From positions 1-53,752 of the forward strand of contig LRSR01014802.1 in assembly GCA_001579985.1 (NCBI GenBank): DNA of 53,752 nt. The letters are read 5' to 3'. Origin of the DNA: Hypsibius dujardini. Taxonomy: Eukaryota; Tardigrada; Eutardigrada; Parachela; Hypsibiidae. The position numbers and the translations under genes are program-made. The notes below the pieces were generated by a model. It saw only the letters and a list, made by a program, of their open reading frames with translations. It did not search any database and was not told the origin of the DNA. Below are positions 24,478-37,100 of the stretch, in pieces. Within the stretch, counting starts at the first letter, position 1; the number at the start of each line of letters is the position of its first letter.

Positions 24478-26776
24478 TCAGTAAACAAAAACAATCATAA
24501 ATTGTTCCAACAGATCCAACGCCAGCGAATCCAACGACAGCGTCTTATTCTCCTTGGCATAGCTGAACGGCCATTTCTTTCCATTTACGAGGACGCTGTG
24601 GGGATTGCCAGTGCCCAGCACCCGGACCTCCTTCAATTTGGGGACGTCCTTAAAATCGGCCTTCTTCACAAACGATTTCAAAACTCCCCGTTTCATCAAA
24701 TGGAACTTGACATGGGTGTAGTTGCCTCGTTCCAGCACGTCAAACTGCTCCCCGTCGTCCCAGAAGAGTTCCCCATCGGCTTGATGGTGACGGTCAAGGG
24801 TGACGGTCAGGCGGAAGGGGTTCTTTCGAGTGGCCAAGGTGGTGGTTTCCGGTTTCTGAGTCGGCAGAATGGCCCCGCCGCGGATGTGCAGGTTGATCTT
24901 GTCTGCCGGAGCGGGAAGCCTCACCCACGGTTCCGATTCAATGTCCAATTCGATCCCGGTGTAAAAATCATACCTTCAAGGAGGAAAAGAAGCAAGCCTA
25001 GTTAGACAGCCAGTCAAAGAAGTAGACGACTTGACAAACAGATAACGAAGCAGGCAGGCAAGCAAACAGACAGATAGAAGAACAGCCAGGCAGACAGACC
25101 GAAAGATAAATAAGCAGGCAGTCAGGCAAGCGAATAGGTAGACATGAACAAAAGTAAATCGGCTCGCCGGAAGCCAAACATAGACTAATAAAGAGTCAAG
25201 TGAACAACTTAAATAGGTAGGTGAGTCAGTGAAATACATATACATGCAGATAAGCACACAGGCAAACAATACAGTAAACAGGTAGAAAGAAAAGCAAACA
25301 GACACACAAGAAAAAAGTCAGACATGCAATTAGACCGACAGGACGACTAAATCGACAGACGTTAACAGACAGAAATCCAAACAGACACTCAGATAAGGCA
25401 GACAAGTGTGCGAATCAAACCGGATTGAGTTGAGACATTACGAACCATTTAGCATCGGGAAAGTAGGCCTCAATCTGGGTGACGTTTGCCTCCAACACCG
25501 GCGACACCATGAGGCTCTCCCCCACCATAAACTGCCAATCAAGTCGCCAGGTGTTGCGGTCCTTCGGGAACTCAAACAGCAACGGTCGCACCACCGTACT
25601 TCCATTCAAGGCAGCCTTAAAGAAAAGTGTGTAGTAGACAGGCAGCAGCGAATATCGCACCAACAGGGCATTTCGTGTTGAATCTATTGTCGCCTCACTG
25701 AACGCCGCTGGATCCTGCAAAGAGCGTCGACGAAAATGTCACTTAAACAAATTAAGTTATCGGCAGACTCAGCCAGACATGTCAAACGGCAAAATTAGAA
25801 ACCCCACAGAAATACAAAAATTCAGAGTAAAACCAAGCATTCAAATAAACAAACAGCCAAACCAACGGAGAGCAGACAGATAGACTAACCTTCCGACACA
25901 CAGATAAACAGACAGGCAGACAGACAGACCGAGATACAGATAGACAAACAGACAAACAGGCACAAGTAGTAGTCAGTTACGTATACAGACAGTCCGACAA
26001 ACAAAGAGGTGACAGACCTTCCCGTAGATAGGCAAACGAATGCACAGACAGATGTACAGACAGGGAGCCAGACAATAGACAGGCAGACAGGTCTAACAAC
26101 GAAACAAGAATCAGAGAAACAGAGAGGATAAATAGACAACACGTAGAGACTAGAGTATTGAGACATTATGCCTGGATGCATACCTGATCGATATTTCCCA
26201 AACTGTTATGATTCCGGGAAAAGGGATAAAAGGCCCCGACTTGTTGCCACCGTCGGCACAGCTCCTCCGTCGTGTTGCCATTAAATCCACAGATATCCGA
26301 GCCGACCAGTGGTATCCCATACATATTAAAGTTTAGCATATTAGGAATGCTCCACTGAAGGGCCTCCCAGGTGGAAGGGTAGTCGCCGGACCAGTGACCA
26401 GACACGCGTCCTTGTCCCACGAACGTCGAGCGAGAGATTATAAACGGTCGTCGGTTGGGACGAGCAGTGAGAAGAGCGGAATGGGTAGCCATCGCTTCGG
26501 AGAGGCCGTACAGGCTGTGTAAGTTATAGTGAAGGCCCAAGTAATGTTTTGCGGTCATGCAGACGGTATTAGTTTTTAGGGAGGCGCCACGGACGTGGGG
26601 AAGATAGGGCGGGTCTTCGAGAGAAGAGGCGGGGCAGCCGTCTTCGCTGCCGTCGCCAAAGTTTGACGGCTCGTTCTGTGGGAAAGAGATAGCAGACGAG
26701 TGTAGCACAATGGCTGCCAGAACTTTTGGAGTGGGCGATCTGTGTGTCTTCATGTCTACTGGTACGTTTATCAGTT

Positions 26777-26807
<31 letters not shown>

Positions 26808-27364
26808 CCTGCCTTCCTGCCCGTCTGTCCGTTTCACCTGTCGATATGTCTGACTGTCTGACTGCCTGTTTGGTTAATTACTTAACTGTCTGCATGTTTT
26901 TACGTCCGCCTGTACAAGGAAATACTCACCATGTCTATCCACAATCCATCGAATCCCACTTGGCCGTGGAAGTCGACAACCTGCTTGGTCCAGTAAGCCG
27001 TGGCGTTCGGGTGCGTGAAATCAGGGAAGACGGTCCGTTCACCGGTCCACACCTTGCCCTCCAAGATTCCACCAGAGGCGTTTTTGAGAAAGCAGTCTAA
27101 CGCGACTCCGTCATCGTAAGGTGAATAGGTACCGGCGTCCTCCACTGAACTAATTCCCGGGTCGGTGATGATGACGTAGTGCATGCCGCGTTCATGGAGC
27201 GAGTGGACGAACCGGGAGATGCCATCGAACTTGTTGGGATCGAACGTGAAATCACGCGACTTGTCCATATAGTCTATATCATTCCACTGAAAAAGTCAGG
27301 GGAAACGTTAGTGGGGAGAAAAGCTTCTGTCTGGGCTCACTTGTCTCTAACTGTCTGTCTCTAA

Positions 27365-27400
<36 letters not shown>

Positions 27401-29768
27401 GTCTGCCCGCCGAGTTGCATTAAATTAACCTGAACATCCAGTGGGATACCGGCATCTATATTCCGCTGCATCACTTCCTTGGTCCGATTCAAGGATCCAT
27501 ATCCGTATTTACACAGATGAAAGCCCAAAGCCCAGTACGGCGGCAACGCAGGAGTTCCGACAAATTGAATATACTGCGCGATGACTTGATTCGGTGACGG
27601 ACCGAGGAAAAGGGAGAAATCAAGGAGACCTCCAATGGTGCGGTACGTAATGGCCGGTGCCGGGGTCAGGATGACATCCATGGCGTTGGAGTTGAAGAGG
27701 AGAACGCCGCTACTGTCACCGTTTTCCTCCACCGACAGGTAGAACGGGTGGGAGCCGTAGAGTGGGATGTTAACGCCAGGTTGCGAGTCGGTGGCGAAAA
27801 AGGTGAAGCTGTAAAAAAACCCATTAGGCAGTGAATGGGGAAAGTCTTCCAGTTGGTATCGGTCTGACTTTGTGCCTGTCTTTCTGGCTGTGGCTGTCTA
27901 TCTGTCCCTCTGTCTCTGTCCATCTCCCTGTGGGTCCGTCAGCGTGCCTGTCTCGGTGTCCGTCTGGCCACGTGTCTGTCTGTGTCTATCTGTCTGGCTC
28001 ACCGGCTTGGTGTCTGTCTGTATATCTCCTCGTGAGTCTACCTGCCTGTGCGTGCGTGTCTGTCGGTGTCCCTTTCTCTGCGTATCTCACCGTGTATACT
28101 GCGTGGAATGCGACAGTCGATCGCTGTGTTCTCCCAAGCCGTAGATGAAGTTAGACGGCAAGAAGGAGGAAATCTCAATGAACTGGTCGTAAAATGAAAA
28201 AGCTCCGGCGGAAGTGTCGAACAACACTAGTCCACTACTCTTTCGCACCACTTGAAGGGCAAACGGATCCTCCTGTAACTTCACTTCATAATTGAGCTTC
28301 TCCTTCTGCATTTCCGGGGCATCCGGTAGTTTGGGAAATGGGACTTGGTAGCGTTCTTTCTGACTGTCTGTCAGCACGATTCGAACACGATCAGGCGTGT
28401 CGAAGGTGATCTTGAGGAGGAGGAGCTCCACGGGAGAGGGGTACACGGAAAAGGCGGTGATGCGACGCTGTATGAGGGCGAAGAGACCATTGGTGGTATT
28501 ATGGGTGTCGATTACGCGATAGGAAGTGGCACCTGGAGTAAAAAAATCAGTAAAAAGTTCGGCTGGCTCGAACTTCGACCACCCAGTTTTGGGTTAGATT
28601 TGGCCGAAACCAAAAACTGGCTTTAATTCCGTCTGGCACGCACAAATCAACCAATCAAGCTACACGGATCTATTGGATTTCAACAAACACACACTAGAAA
28701 AAATTCCGAAGGAGAACTGTCCATCCAAACAAAAGTCTCAAACAAAGAAACGCAGATTCATTACTAATTCAAATCAACTCTCATTCAAAATGACGAAATG
28801 GGAAAAAAATGGCAAAACTAAACAACATCCATTTTTCCAAGGGACTCGAATCGACCAATCAACGCATAACTTGTGTTACGTATCACATATCTTCCCGTGG
28901 AACGGGCATCTGATACAAATGCCAACACTAATTTAAGCTTTAAAATATTTCTGTAAGATAGAATTCAAACTAAAAGTACTCTTTAACTTAAGATAAAATA
29001 AGAGTGAAACAAGACGTGCATTAAACATAATACAAACATGATATTGACAAGCACGAATAGATTAATCAACGCATCACCTCGACCGCAAATCAATTCCAAA
29101 CAATCATAACAATTCAATCAATCAACCAGCAAATGTCAAAACAAAAACTGAACATGGGAACAAACATTCTCTTCCCCAGAATCCGCTTGTAATCTGTCCA
29201 CCATCATAGCAATATAAATACGCCAAAAAAACTTACCAATGGGATAGAAACACATGGGAACAGCCAGCCGTCCGAATTTGCCATTCCGAGTGGAATTATC
29301 AGGAATCAATTTCGGAAAGTCTTCAGCCGTTTTGGCCTTGTCCGGTGGTCGCCAACAGCACCCCCGTGCCTCACAGCCCTCCTGCGACGCGCCATCCGCG
29401 GGGTAACAATCAAATCTATCCTCCACCTCCCAACAGGCATCCGCGGTCATCCATTTCCCAGGTGATTTCTTCCAAAAGGTCCGAAAATCGTCATACGAGG
29501 GAATTTGGGGTTCCCCTTCCGCCAATCCCTTCGGCACGGACCATGGCCGCACGACGCCCTTAAAGATGGCGTGAACGGCTCGGCCGCAATAAGGTCCCAG
29601 TAGAAATGTGATGAGGGTAAAGAGGAAGAGCAGCGCCAGGATCAAGAGAATGTTTTTGCAGGCGCGCTGGGAGAAACGCTGGAGACATTTTCCCTCACGA
29701 GGTTCGTCCTGCTTTTCCGAGGGAATGAGCAACTTTTCGTCCGGCAACTGGCATTTAGTGTATCTCAT
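24478..29768 (-). CDS. Trefoil-domain GH31 alpha-glucosidase, type II membrane protein (seven exons)
   Basis: Predicted retaining alpha-glucosidase of the acid alpha-glucosidase / maltase-glucoamylase / sucrase-isomaltase group, releasing glucose from maltose-, starch- or glycogen-type substrates. Exons: 29768-29237, 28532-28091, 27808-27430, 27286-26930, 26675-26184, 25714-25446, 24973-24478. All GT/AG, phases agree, 988 aa. Residues 1-38 are a cytosolic tail, 39-59 a membrane segment ([19 protein letters not shown]), 112-175 a P-type trefoil with its six cysteines (112, 121, 132, 137, 138, 173). Then come the GH31 N-terminal beta domain and (beta/alpha)8 barrel: WIDMNEPSNF with nucleophile Asp569, [11 protein letters not shown] with acid/base Asp668, and a C-terminal beta domain ([16 protein letters not shown]). 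Nucleophile-to-acid spacing (99) is near that of human GAA (98). One trefoil plus one GH31 unit, with an uncleaved anchor, argues for a cell-surface or lysosomal enzyme. Introns carry GTCT/CAGA repeats. Confidence 0.95.
25000..25420. repeat. CAGA-type degenerate repeat in GH31 intron 6
   Basis: Repeated CAGACAGA, CAGGCAGG and CAAACAGA variants fill the intron. Read on the gene's own strand they are TCTG/GTCT repeats. Confidence 0.7.
25840..26130. repeat. CAGA-type degenerate repeat in GH31 intron 5
   Basis: Same kind of CAGACAGA/CAAACAGA sequence as in intron 6. Confidence 0.7.
26770..26880. repeat. GTCT-type repeat in GH31 intron 4
   Basis: TCTGTCTGTC tract on the plus strand at about 26776-26803, followed by degenerate copies. 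Its orientation is opposite to that in introns 5 and 6. Confidence 0.75.
27340..27410. repeat. GTCT-type repeat in GH31 intron 3
   Basis: TGTCTGTCTGTCTGTCTATC tract on the plus strand. Confidence 0.8.
27870..28080. repeat. GTCT-type degenerate repeat in GH31 intron 2
   Basis: GTCTGTCTCTGTC, GTCTGGCTGTGTC and similar variants fill nearly the whole intron. Confidence 0.7.
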
Positions 29769-30866
29769 TTTGAAGTCAACAAATTTCTGTTAGAACAAGT
29801 ACGTATTTGATGGACGTTAAGTCATGGCGTCGTGGTGAATTCGAAACTTTTGACGAGAATAATGGTCGTTTTCGTGGTGATGGAATCTACGCCGCAAAAA
29901 ATAAGTCAGCTGTTTTTGTTTCCACTTCCACATTCCCGTTGGAGCTGGATCTTCCAAATCTCTGCTGAGGACACTTTGGAAATTGTAGTGGGAAGGCCAT
30001 CGAATTGATGGAAGTGGAAATTGGAGGTGGGATTGTTAAAAAGGGGTATGCAAGCAAGAGGTGAAAGGGAAAGTGAAATGACATTCATTTTTCAATCTCC
30101 AGCGCTCAACGACGGTCATTTCTTTCATCATCACTTGAACTTTTCTCTTTTTCTCTTTTTGTGCTTTTATTTGTTTAAAAGAATAATCATTCCAACAGTC
30201 ACGCGGCGCAGATGCGAATCGCTTCCATGACTGTCCTCATTCAGTCAATCAACGCATCGTTAACATGTCCAAGTCGGTCAAGAGTGGGCGTGACTATTTT
30301 AGTTTGATTGCTTGATTTACAGGCTGTGATGTGTGCTCACAAGTCAGACAAAAATGTAGCCTCGCCTCAGTGAGCCGGCCTCATTCACACATCACTTCAG
30401 TGATTCCGTTTGTTCATCTTGGCGGCCAAAAAATTCGGCATTTTCTGGCCAATAAATGTCATCATGATACTTTCTCGAGGACGGCAATTTGGACAACCTG
30501 ATTGCCCAACCGAATGGAGACTGCTGGGACCGCATCGAGACAGTGTCACATGTGAGAAGCAGACTAGCGCTGAAGGGCAGCAAGAACCTTAAAAAGGAAA
30601 ACCCGGTTAGCATTTATTGATCTATTGTATCGATTGATTGCGTGATTCGTTACTACTTTTTTTGCAACTTGTGAGTTTTTAATGTTTATTATATTGTTTT
30701 CATAGGTTTATTGATTGATTTGCTCATTAAATTTTCTTATAACTTCTCCCTAGTACCGGTATTTAATATTTTAATTTATCGATTGTCAACTTGGCAGGTG
30801 ATTTATTTCTTAAAAGATTAATTGCTGTTTTATTTGACTGACCTCAGGTTCATACCATTTTGTCGC
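29769..30866. other. Upstream flank of the GH31 gene
   Basis: Should hold the promoter and 5' untranslated region of the minus-strand gene. No TATA box or coding frame that I can defend. GATTGATT-type AT-rich sequence from about 30600. Confidence 0.35.
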
Positions 30867-32710
30867 GTTCCCTAATAAAAATTTAAATGTGCCCCGAATT
30901 CGGGGCGGACAAAAATCCACACTTTCTGTCGAACTTTTTCTCGGACAAAAATGTACCCCTTAATTTAGTACATTAGATGTCCGTTGCGGACAAAATTTAG
31001 TACATTAATTTAGTACATTAAATGTCCGTTGCGGACAAAATTTAGTACATTAATTTAGTACATTAAATGTCCACTGCGAACAATTTTGTTTCTGCCGAAA
31101 AATGCTTCAGATATAATTAAAATATGATTAAATCTAATTGAGCACTTCTTTACTGATCCCTAGTACGCATCTGGTGTACTAAAAGTTTTTTCTGTACATA
31201 CAAAAAAAAACAAGTTAACACCTAATATTTGTACGTAGAAACAGCGGCTTATATCTCCATATTATGTACGGCCACCACAAAATGTACGCCGTACCAAGGA
31301 AATAACCAGGTTATATTGTGTACGATCGCATTTATTTTTATCCGTGTGTACAGTTCTCATGCGTATTGTATACATACTTTGTGAGACCAGTGAAATTTTA
31401 TAAGACCATACGAATAAGCTTAGGTCTCACAAATCTTTTAGTTTGTACAAAGCTCAAACTTTTGACAAACCAAGCTATAATAGCGCCTGAATATTGTTCC
31501 AGACTTCCCACAGCCGTAAAACGTGAAAGCATATGTTTTGCAATTCTTCGCGAAAATGCTAAAACTGTTTCAGTACTATTATTGGACACATATTTCGCCG
31601 TGTTTTAAAATAATCATATTTTATTTTGGACTTTTATTCTGTCATTTATTTTTAAAAACTTACAGTATGCTCGCGTTTCGAATAAGAACGAATAAGGCGT
31701 ATAAATTCTAAAAGCTCACACGTATCGCTTCACATAAATTTAGACTAACAAAAAGGTTGTCACACGCCGATTGGTTTTTTGGTTTTCTTTGCAAATTTAA
31801 ATTTACATTTTGAGCGAAAAAATGAAGTTTACTGAAATGGGTCTCCAGTTTTGGATTAAACCTGAGATCCCCTGGACGAGACCAGCAAAATGTGCTAATA
31901 GTTTTGCATACTTCATTACAGTAATATCGATATCAAAAATCTCCAGAGCTATATTTTTCAATACCATCAAGAACTCAAATTCTCGTCTGTTATACAAGCC
32001 ACTGAATTTTAAGAGAAGGGACAGTGTGTTATAGCCCCCATCATGTTTTGGTAGATATTTTTTAAAACAAGATCTAATATTTTGTCGAAATTATTAAAAA
32101 TAGACTTTAGATTCTACTTGTTTGCAGAACATGAATGCCTCAGTCCGACAGAATAGCTTGCCAATTTTAAACGTGAGTTTTCAGAATAAACGGATGTGCT
32201 GAAAGAAAAACGTTATGTGACAAAAAAGGTTGCGGGCATGGCAGTTAAAAATTATTAAGATTGTGTGGGTTGTGAGCTTAGCTTTCCCAAAACTAAATCA
32301 ATTGTGTGTAAAGAGTCGATTCCGCCCAAAATTAGTAATCATGTGGCTGGAGTTGCTCTGATCAACAAATCATCATGCGCGAGTTTGAAAATTGTTGCGA
32401 TTCATATAACCGCATCCGCTGTTTTGGGCAAAATGTTCGCCTTTTTTTAGTCACACAAACTTTCTTCTTCGTCACACAAACTTTTTTCTTTGTCACACAA
32501 ACTTTTTTCTTCGTCGTACAAAATATGCCTGTCGGTTGCAAAAAAGTTCTGCACAGTTTTTCATCACACAAAATATGTGTGCTGTTTGTCCTTGGAGACA
32601 AACAATTCTACTTCAGACACTATTTGTGTGAACAGTACACGAATTTGTCCTGGATTTTGTGTGAAAGGAATTCGGGTCGGACAAAGGCCAAATTTTTTTT
32701 ATTAGGGGTT
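30867..32710 (+). mobile_element. TIR element 'A', 1838 bp, superfamily unknown
   Basis: Element 30870-32707 with short inverted ends (CCCTAATAAAAA at the left, complement of TTTTTATTAGGG at the right) and a 3-bp direct repeat GTT on both sides (30867-30869, 32708-32710). A second copy lies inverted at 49665-51338. Landmarks: a palindrome GCCCCGAATTCGGGGC near the left end, tandem units with TTTAGTACATTA and GTCCGTTGCGGACAAAA (about 30960-31080), and a short tandem of about 21 bp containing CACACAAACTTTTTTCTT (about 32453-32515). No known transposase domain is readable in either strand. Two minus-strand frames (31997-31803 and 31589-31398) are open in both copies. Probably a non-autonomous DNA transposon. 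Confidence 0.8.
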
Positions 32711-33316
32711 GTAGGATGGAGTGCCTCTTGTGAATGAGTATTGCATGCTGCCAGTACAAATACTTTGCCTTGGATCTCCCTGGTACTAAGTAAATGTGGG
32801 ATAAAATGAGACAGTAGGACAGTTGTTGTACATACATTTGAACCCTCGGCATATGGGACGATATTTCAACTTTAACCACTACAACGGTCGCCACAACTCT
32901 AGCTCTTGGGACTTAGCTTTTGTCTTAATAACATCGTTTCAGAACTTTACGAAAGAGATCACAAATATAACGAACGATCCAAGAACCCTATGTGTCAACC
33001 ACGATTTATTTGAAATAGAATGGAAAGGGTTCATATGGAATGTAAAAGAGTTTTTAAAACAGAATGAATTAAGGTTAGAGATAAGGTAACCTTTTATGCT
33101 ATTTCAAAAGGGCACGCCGTTTTTCGAACTCATGGTTTATACACATGTACCGGGTACAGCCTCAAAAAGAGACAGGGCAAAAAAAAAACCAAGTCTACCG
33201 ACAAAGTCCTCAAGTCTTCCCCCTCTGGCGCCCATAGAGATTCGGCATGATGACTCCGCTGTTGCTGCCATCGATGGAATCACGCGTCGGATGGGCCATG
33301 ATTGTGTGAAGGAGCT
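32711..33316. other. Between TIR element A and the receptor gene
   Basis: No gene recognised. A possible acceptor followed by a frame reading NSGVIMPNLYGRQR on the minus strand (about 33250-33210) could be an alternative last exon of the receptor, but nothing supports it beyond its position. Confidence 0.35.
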
Positions 33317-34075
33317 TTATTTCATTTGACTGAGAAAGCGCGGCCGTGGGTAGGCCATCAGTTCCACGCGGATAATCCACCACGTGTCGGCGTCCATGCG
33401 ACTCCGGTAATGCCTTTAAAATACCGTATATACTATCGTGAGACAGACAGCTCAAGCAGTTATTTAGGCGGGAAATTGTGTTCCATTCTTTAAACGGAGA
33501 TACCTTATGAGGATAATAGCGGTGACCCCTAGGACCACCACACAGACAGCGAGCCCAACAGCTACAGACAGCACCATGTTGCCCTTGGATTGCGAGCTTT
33601 CTACCATGCATAATAGAGTAATAACGTTTAACATGCCGATTTCGCAGTATATAAGCCGCTCATGAATAGTCACTTCGTTTTAACTCGACTTGCTGTTTTG
33701 GAAATGTATTCAGATGAGGCCATTGACATGTTCGACTTACAAAATAATCACTGATTGAATCACCTATGCATTTTGTAGGACAAGATTATAAAGAAAGGAT
33801 CTGTAATGATAAATCTACTTATTCAAAAGTACAGTATTATATAAAGTCCATTTCTTAGTAATTCATTATTTCGAAAAATTGAATTTTGAGAATACCCTGT
33901 GTAAGTTCATTGTATAGAGCATTAGAAGTTATTCATTCTGCATTTTAAATTACCTTAAATATTTTTATGAAAAAAAAATGAAAATGGAAGCGAACTCCTT
34001 TAATATTTTTCATAATAAAATGCGAATTTCTGGCATAGGTTTTCTCGGTAGGCTAGTAGTTTCATGAGTAATATG

Positions 34076-34119
<44 letters not shown>

Positions 34120-37100
34120 CACTATTACATTCTGTGAAAGAATATGGGAACATAGAAGTCCAGCTCAAGTCTCGAGGTTTAAAACGAGGACTGTATGTCT
34201 TAAGTGTACTCTTTTATTTCAAATGAATTGCCCGAACTAAACGGTGGTCAATGTACTTGCACAACCGTTGCCCAAGTATCCGCACTTGGGCACGTTTGGC
34301 GGAGGCCAGTGTCCACCAGGCCAAATTCTTCCAATGTCCGTTGTGTTAATCAGATCTTCCGAATTGGGATCGTACAGTAGACTGGGCTACCCAAACAGAT
34401 TAACCGATTTGTTAAATAATAACTGCGGCAGGAAGTTGACGGTAGTTTATTTTGTTCTAAACAAACTCCAACAAAGCTTTCTTTTCCTATCACATTAAAA
34501 CTAACCATGTAATCCATTGTCTGTGGATCTAAAATTTCTCCAATCATATCGACGTCCCGTTCGCCGCTCGGGCTGAAGGAGATTTCGCCAGTCGGCAGAC
34601 GGAATGTTTCATTACGAATTAATGTCCCCATCTCCAGACCGCTTAAAATCCTCCTTGTTTGTGAGTAAGTTTTGTTGAGAATCTACCAAAATATGGACAT
34701 TGTCACGCGGCAAATGCTTAAAAAGCGTTCTGCAATTTTTTACTGTCAGATTCCTCCTAAATATTTATTCTCAGGCGAAAACGGGGTGAGTCACTTACCA
34801 TTCCGTAAACTTGATGCATCTCGTACGCAGCGTACAAAAAAGTCGGAACCTGCAATTTGAAAATTTATACCGCTTCACAGAAAGGCGCGCCTATGTTCCG
34901 TGACTGGGAGGAGGGGGTTAAAAAGTTGTACCTTTTAGCAGATTTTAATGTAGGAATTAAAATTCGAAGAACAGGTCGGAGAACATTTTAGAAAAGCAAA
35001 TATTGTCAACTGAGATGTAAACAAATTATATTTATTAGGATGCGCGGGGAGCATTGCCCTTTGCTCCGACCCCACCCCCTCTCTGACCTGGTCTCGTGGG
35101 TAGGTCATGTTGTAGTTTCTTCGCGCTGCTGCAACAATCCGGCTTCGCAGTTCCCTTATGGGTGCGTCCAGACCGGTGTAGGGCGAACGGAAACTGATCA
35201 CAATAGTCGCGCGACTGACGTAACCGCGAAGTGGAATTGGCTGTAACATGCGAAACTCCTATGCATATTGTACATTACAGTAGGCCGCTTTTACCAATTT
35301 GATAGGAAATTTTCCAAATATTTCCTATTCTAAATACATGTTCTAATGGTAAATGTTCTAACAACAAATGTCTTAATAATAAATATTCAAAATATTTTGA
35401 ACAAGCTTGTTCAGTGAAAATAAGAAACAACGGAATTTGGCCTTACAGAAATTAAAAAAAATGATTTGCTGAGGTATCACCCTAGGGACGACACAAACAA
35501 TAAACATTAAACTACCTGTACAAAACCTAACAATGCATCTATGCAACTAATTTCGTCATTTCTGAAAAACGTAATCTAGAGCTTCTGTGTAATAACGGTG
35601 TAAGAGGTAGAAACACCCCAATATTAAACTAAAATCTTCAATGCCTAAAGAATCTAAACGAAAGATTAGTCACTAATTCTTAGTTGAAGTAAATTGAAGC
35701 AATAATTACCTCAATATGAATTTTAATTATCCAAAATTGCGGCTGAAAGTACCATTTAACAAGCATGGAGAGATTATGTCTGAATATCACATTTTAAGGT
35801 CTTTCAGTGTTAGCAAAAGTTGAAGAAGATTGCCCAAATTGATTGTACATTAGGAAGGACCGTTATTACACTGTCGTCGGTGGGGTCTGTCACTTTCCAC
35901 CAAGCGTCATCCAAGCGATCCAAACTGCTCCCGAAACGACTAAAGGTCAGCATAAAGAAGACATACTCTCCGTTGGTCATTCCAAGCTCTTCCGCAATTT
36001 TCTGTCGAATAAACGTCAAAGGTTCTTGCGGGCTGTCTTTGCCAAGGGTGCAGCAAACTAACTATCATCATACCAACACCAGCAGAAACGACCTTCCAGA
36101 GCCAAACAGAAAGACGACTGAAACGCAAATTTTGTTTATTTTGCACTCTTACTGTATATACCGATGCTACTTGACTGCTTTTAAAGATGATATGAAATCA
36201 TAAAATCAGGTTCTCATTTCATTTCAAATTGAAATTTATTTTATTGTAAAGGGAATGGAATCAAGTACTTCAAATTGTTTTAATGATAATTCTTGATCGT
36301 TCTATCTAATTCTTATATATTAACACAGAAGCGTATGTAAGTCGTTATGATTCTTTCTAAAGAAATTCTTTATTTTTTATGCAGTAATTTTTTATAAGTG
36401 TTCTAGAAAGTACAATTATACGTTACCGTTGTATTTCAAAACCACGCCCCTTACTTCTGCTTGTTTCGCCGATTGTTTTAAGTGTTTTTTCTATCTCCCC
36501 ACGGCCTCGGCTTGCATTATATATAATATCGTTATATCGAATGTCCTTCATCGCGGGGTCCAGTCCGTTGAATTGTCCTTCAAAAAGAGCCCTCACGCCT
36601 CGGCTCAAATACTCCCCGGCGATGGAGCTCATGTCTACTAAGCCCGCGATGTTGGTCCATTGGTTGGCCGTCAAGAGGGCGTAGATGAACTTCATAATAA
36701 CTGATCCCGGGTAGACAGAGAGACCGAAGCAGTGTCCGTTGCTTTCGGTCGGGCTCACCGGCACGCTGCCACCGCTATACAAATTCACCCGTCACAGTTG
36801 CGGCAAGGCACGTTTAGAGAATCATAACGTAGATGTCCAATACTCACACTTACCTACAACCGAGAAGAACGGATTTGTCTGTAAAGATTAAACGAATCCA
36901 TAGGTTAGAATGCTGGACACAATGGAGACTGTGATTAAGCTAAGTAAGTCTTTTTTTCACAAAAACGATATGTAAAATAACAATTAATTCTTCAATTCCA
37001 AATATTAGGGATTTGTTTTTGGGGCAATCTCTGGTATGCATAAAGTATGAAACCTCCTGTCGAGGTAATGAAACCGTAACTGACTACGGAACAATTGAAT

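Noticed and set aside
25440-25446. Donor GTAATG right after KWF in GH31 exon 6
   Set aside because: It does not fit the phase of the next exon. The donor four bases earlier gives KWYDFYTG, the conserved family motif.
30870-32707. Plus-strand frames at 31318-31608 and 32375-32737 as genes
   Set aside because: They lie wholly inside the repeated element, have no domain, and one runs through the internal 21-bp tandem repeat.
36050-36100. Apparent frameshift in the receptor gene between two ectodomain exons
   Set aside because: Choosing the acceptor TTAG at 36059-36058 restores frame and gives SRICCTLGKDSPQ, a normal family sequence, so no break is needed.
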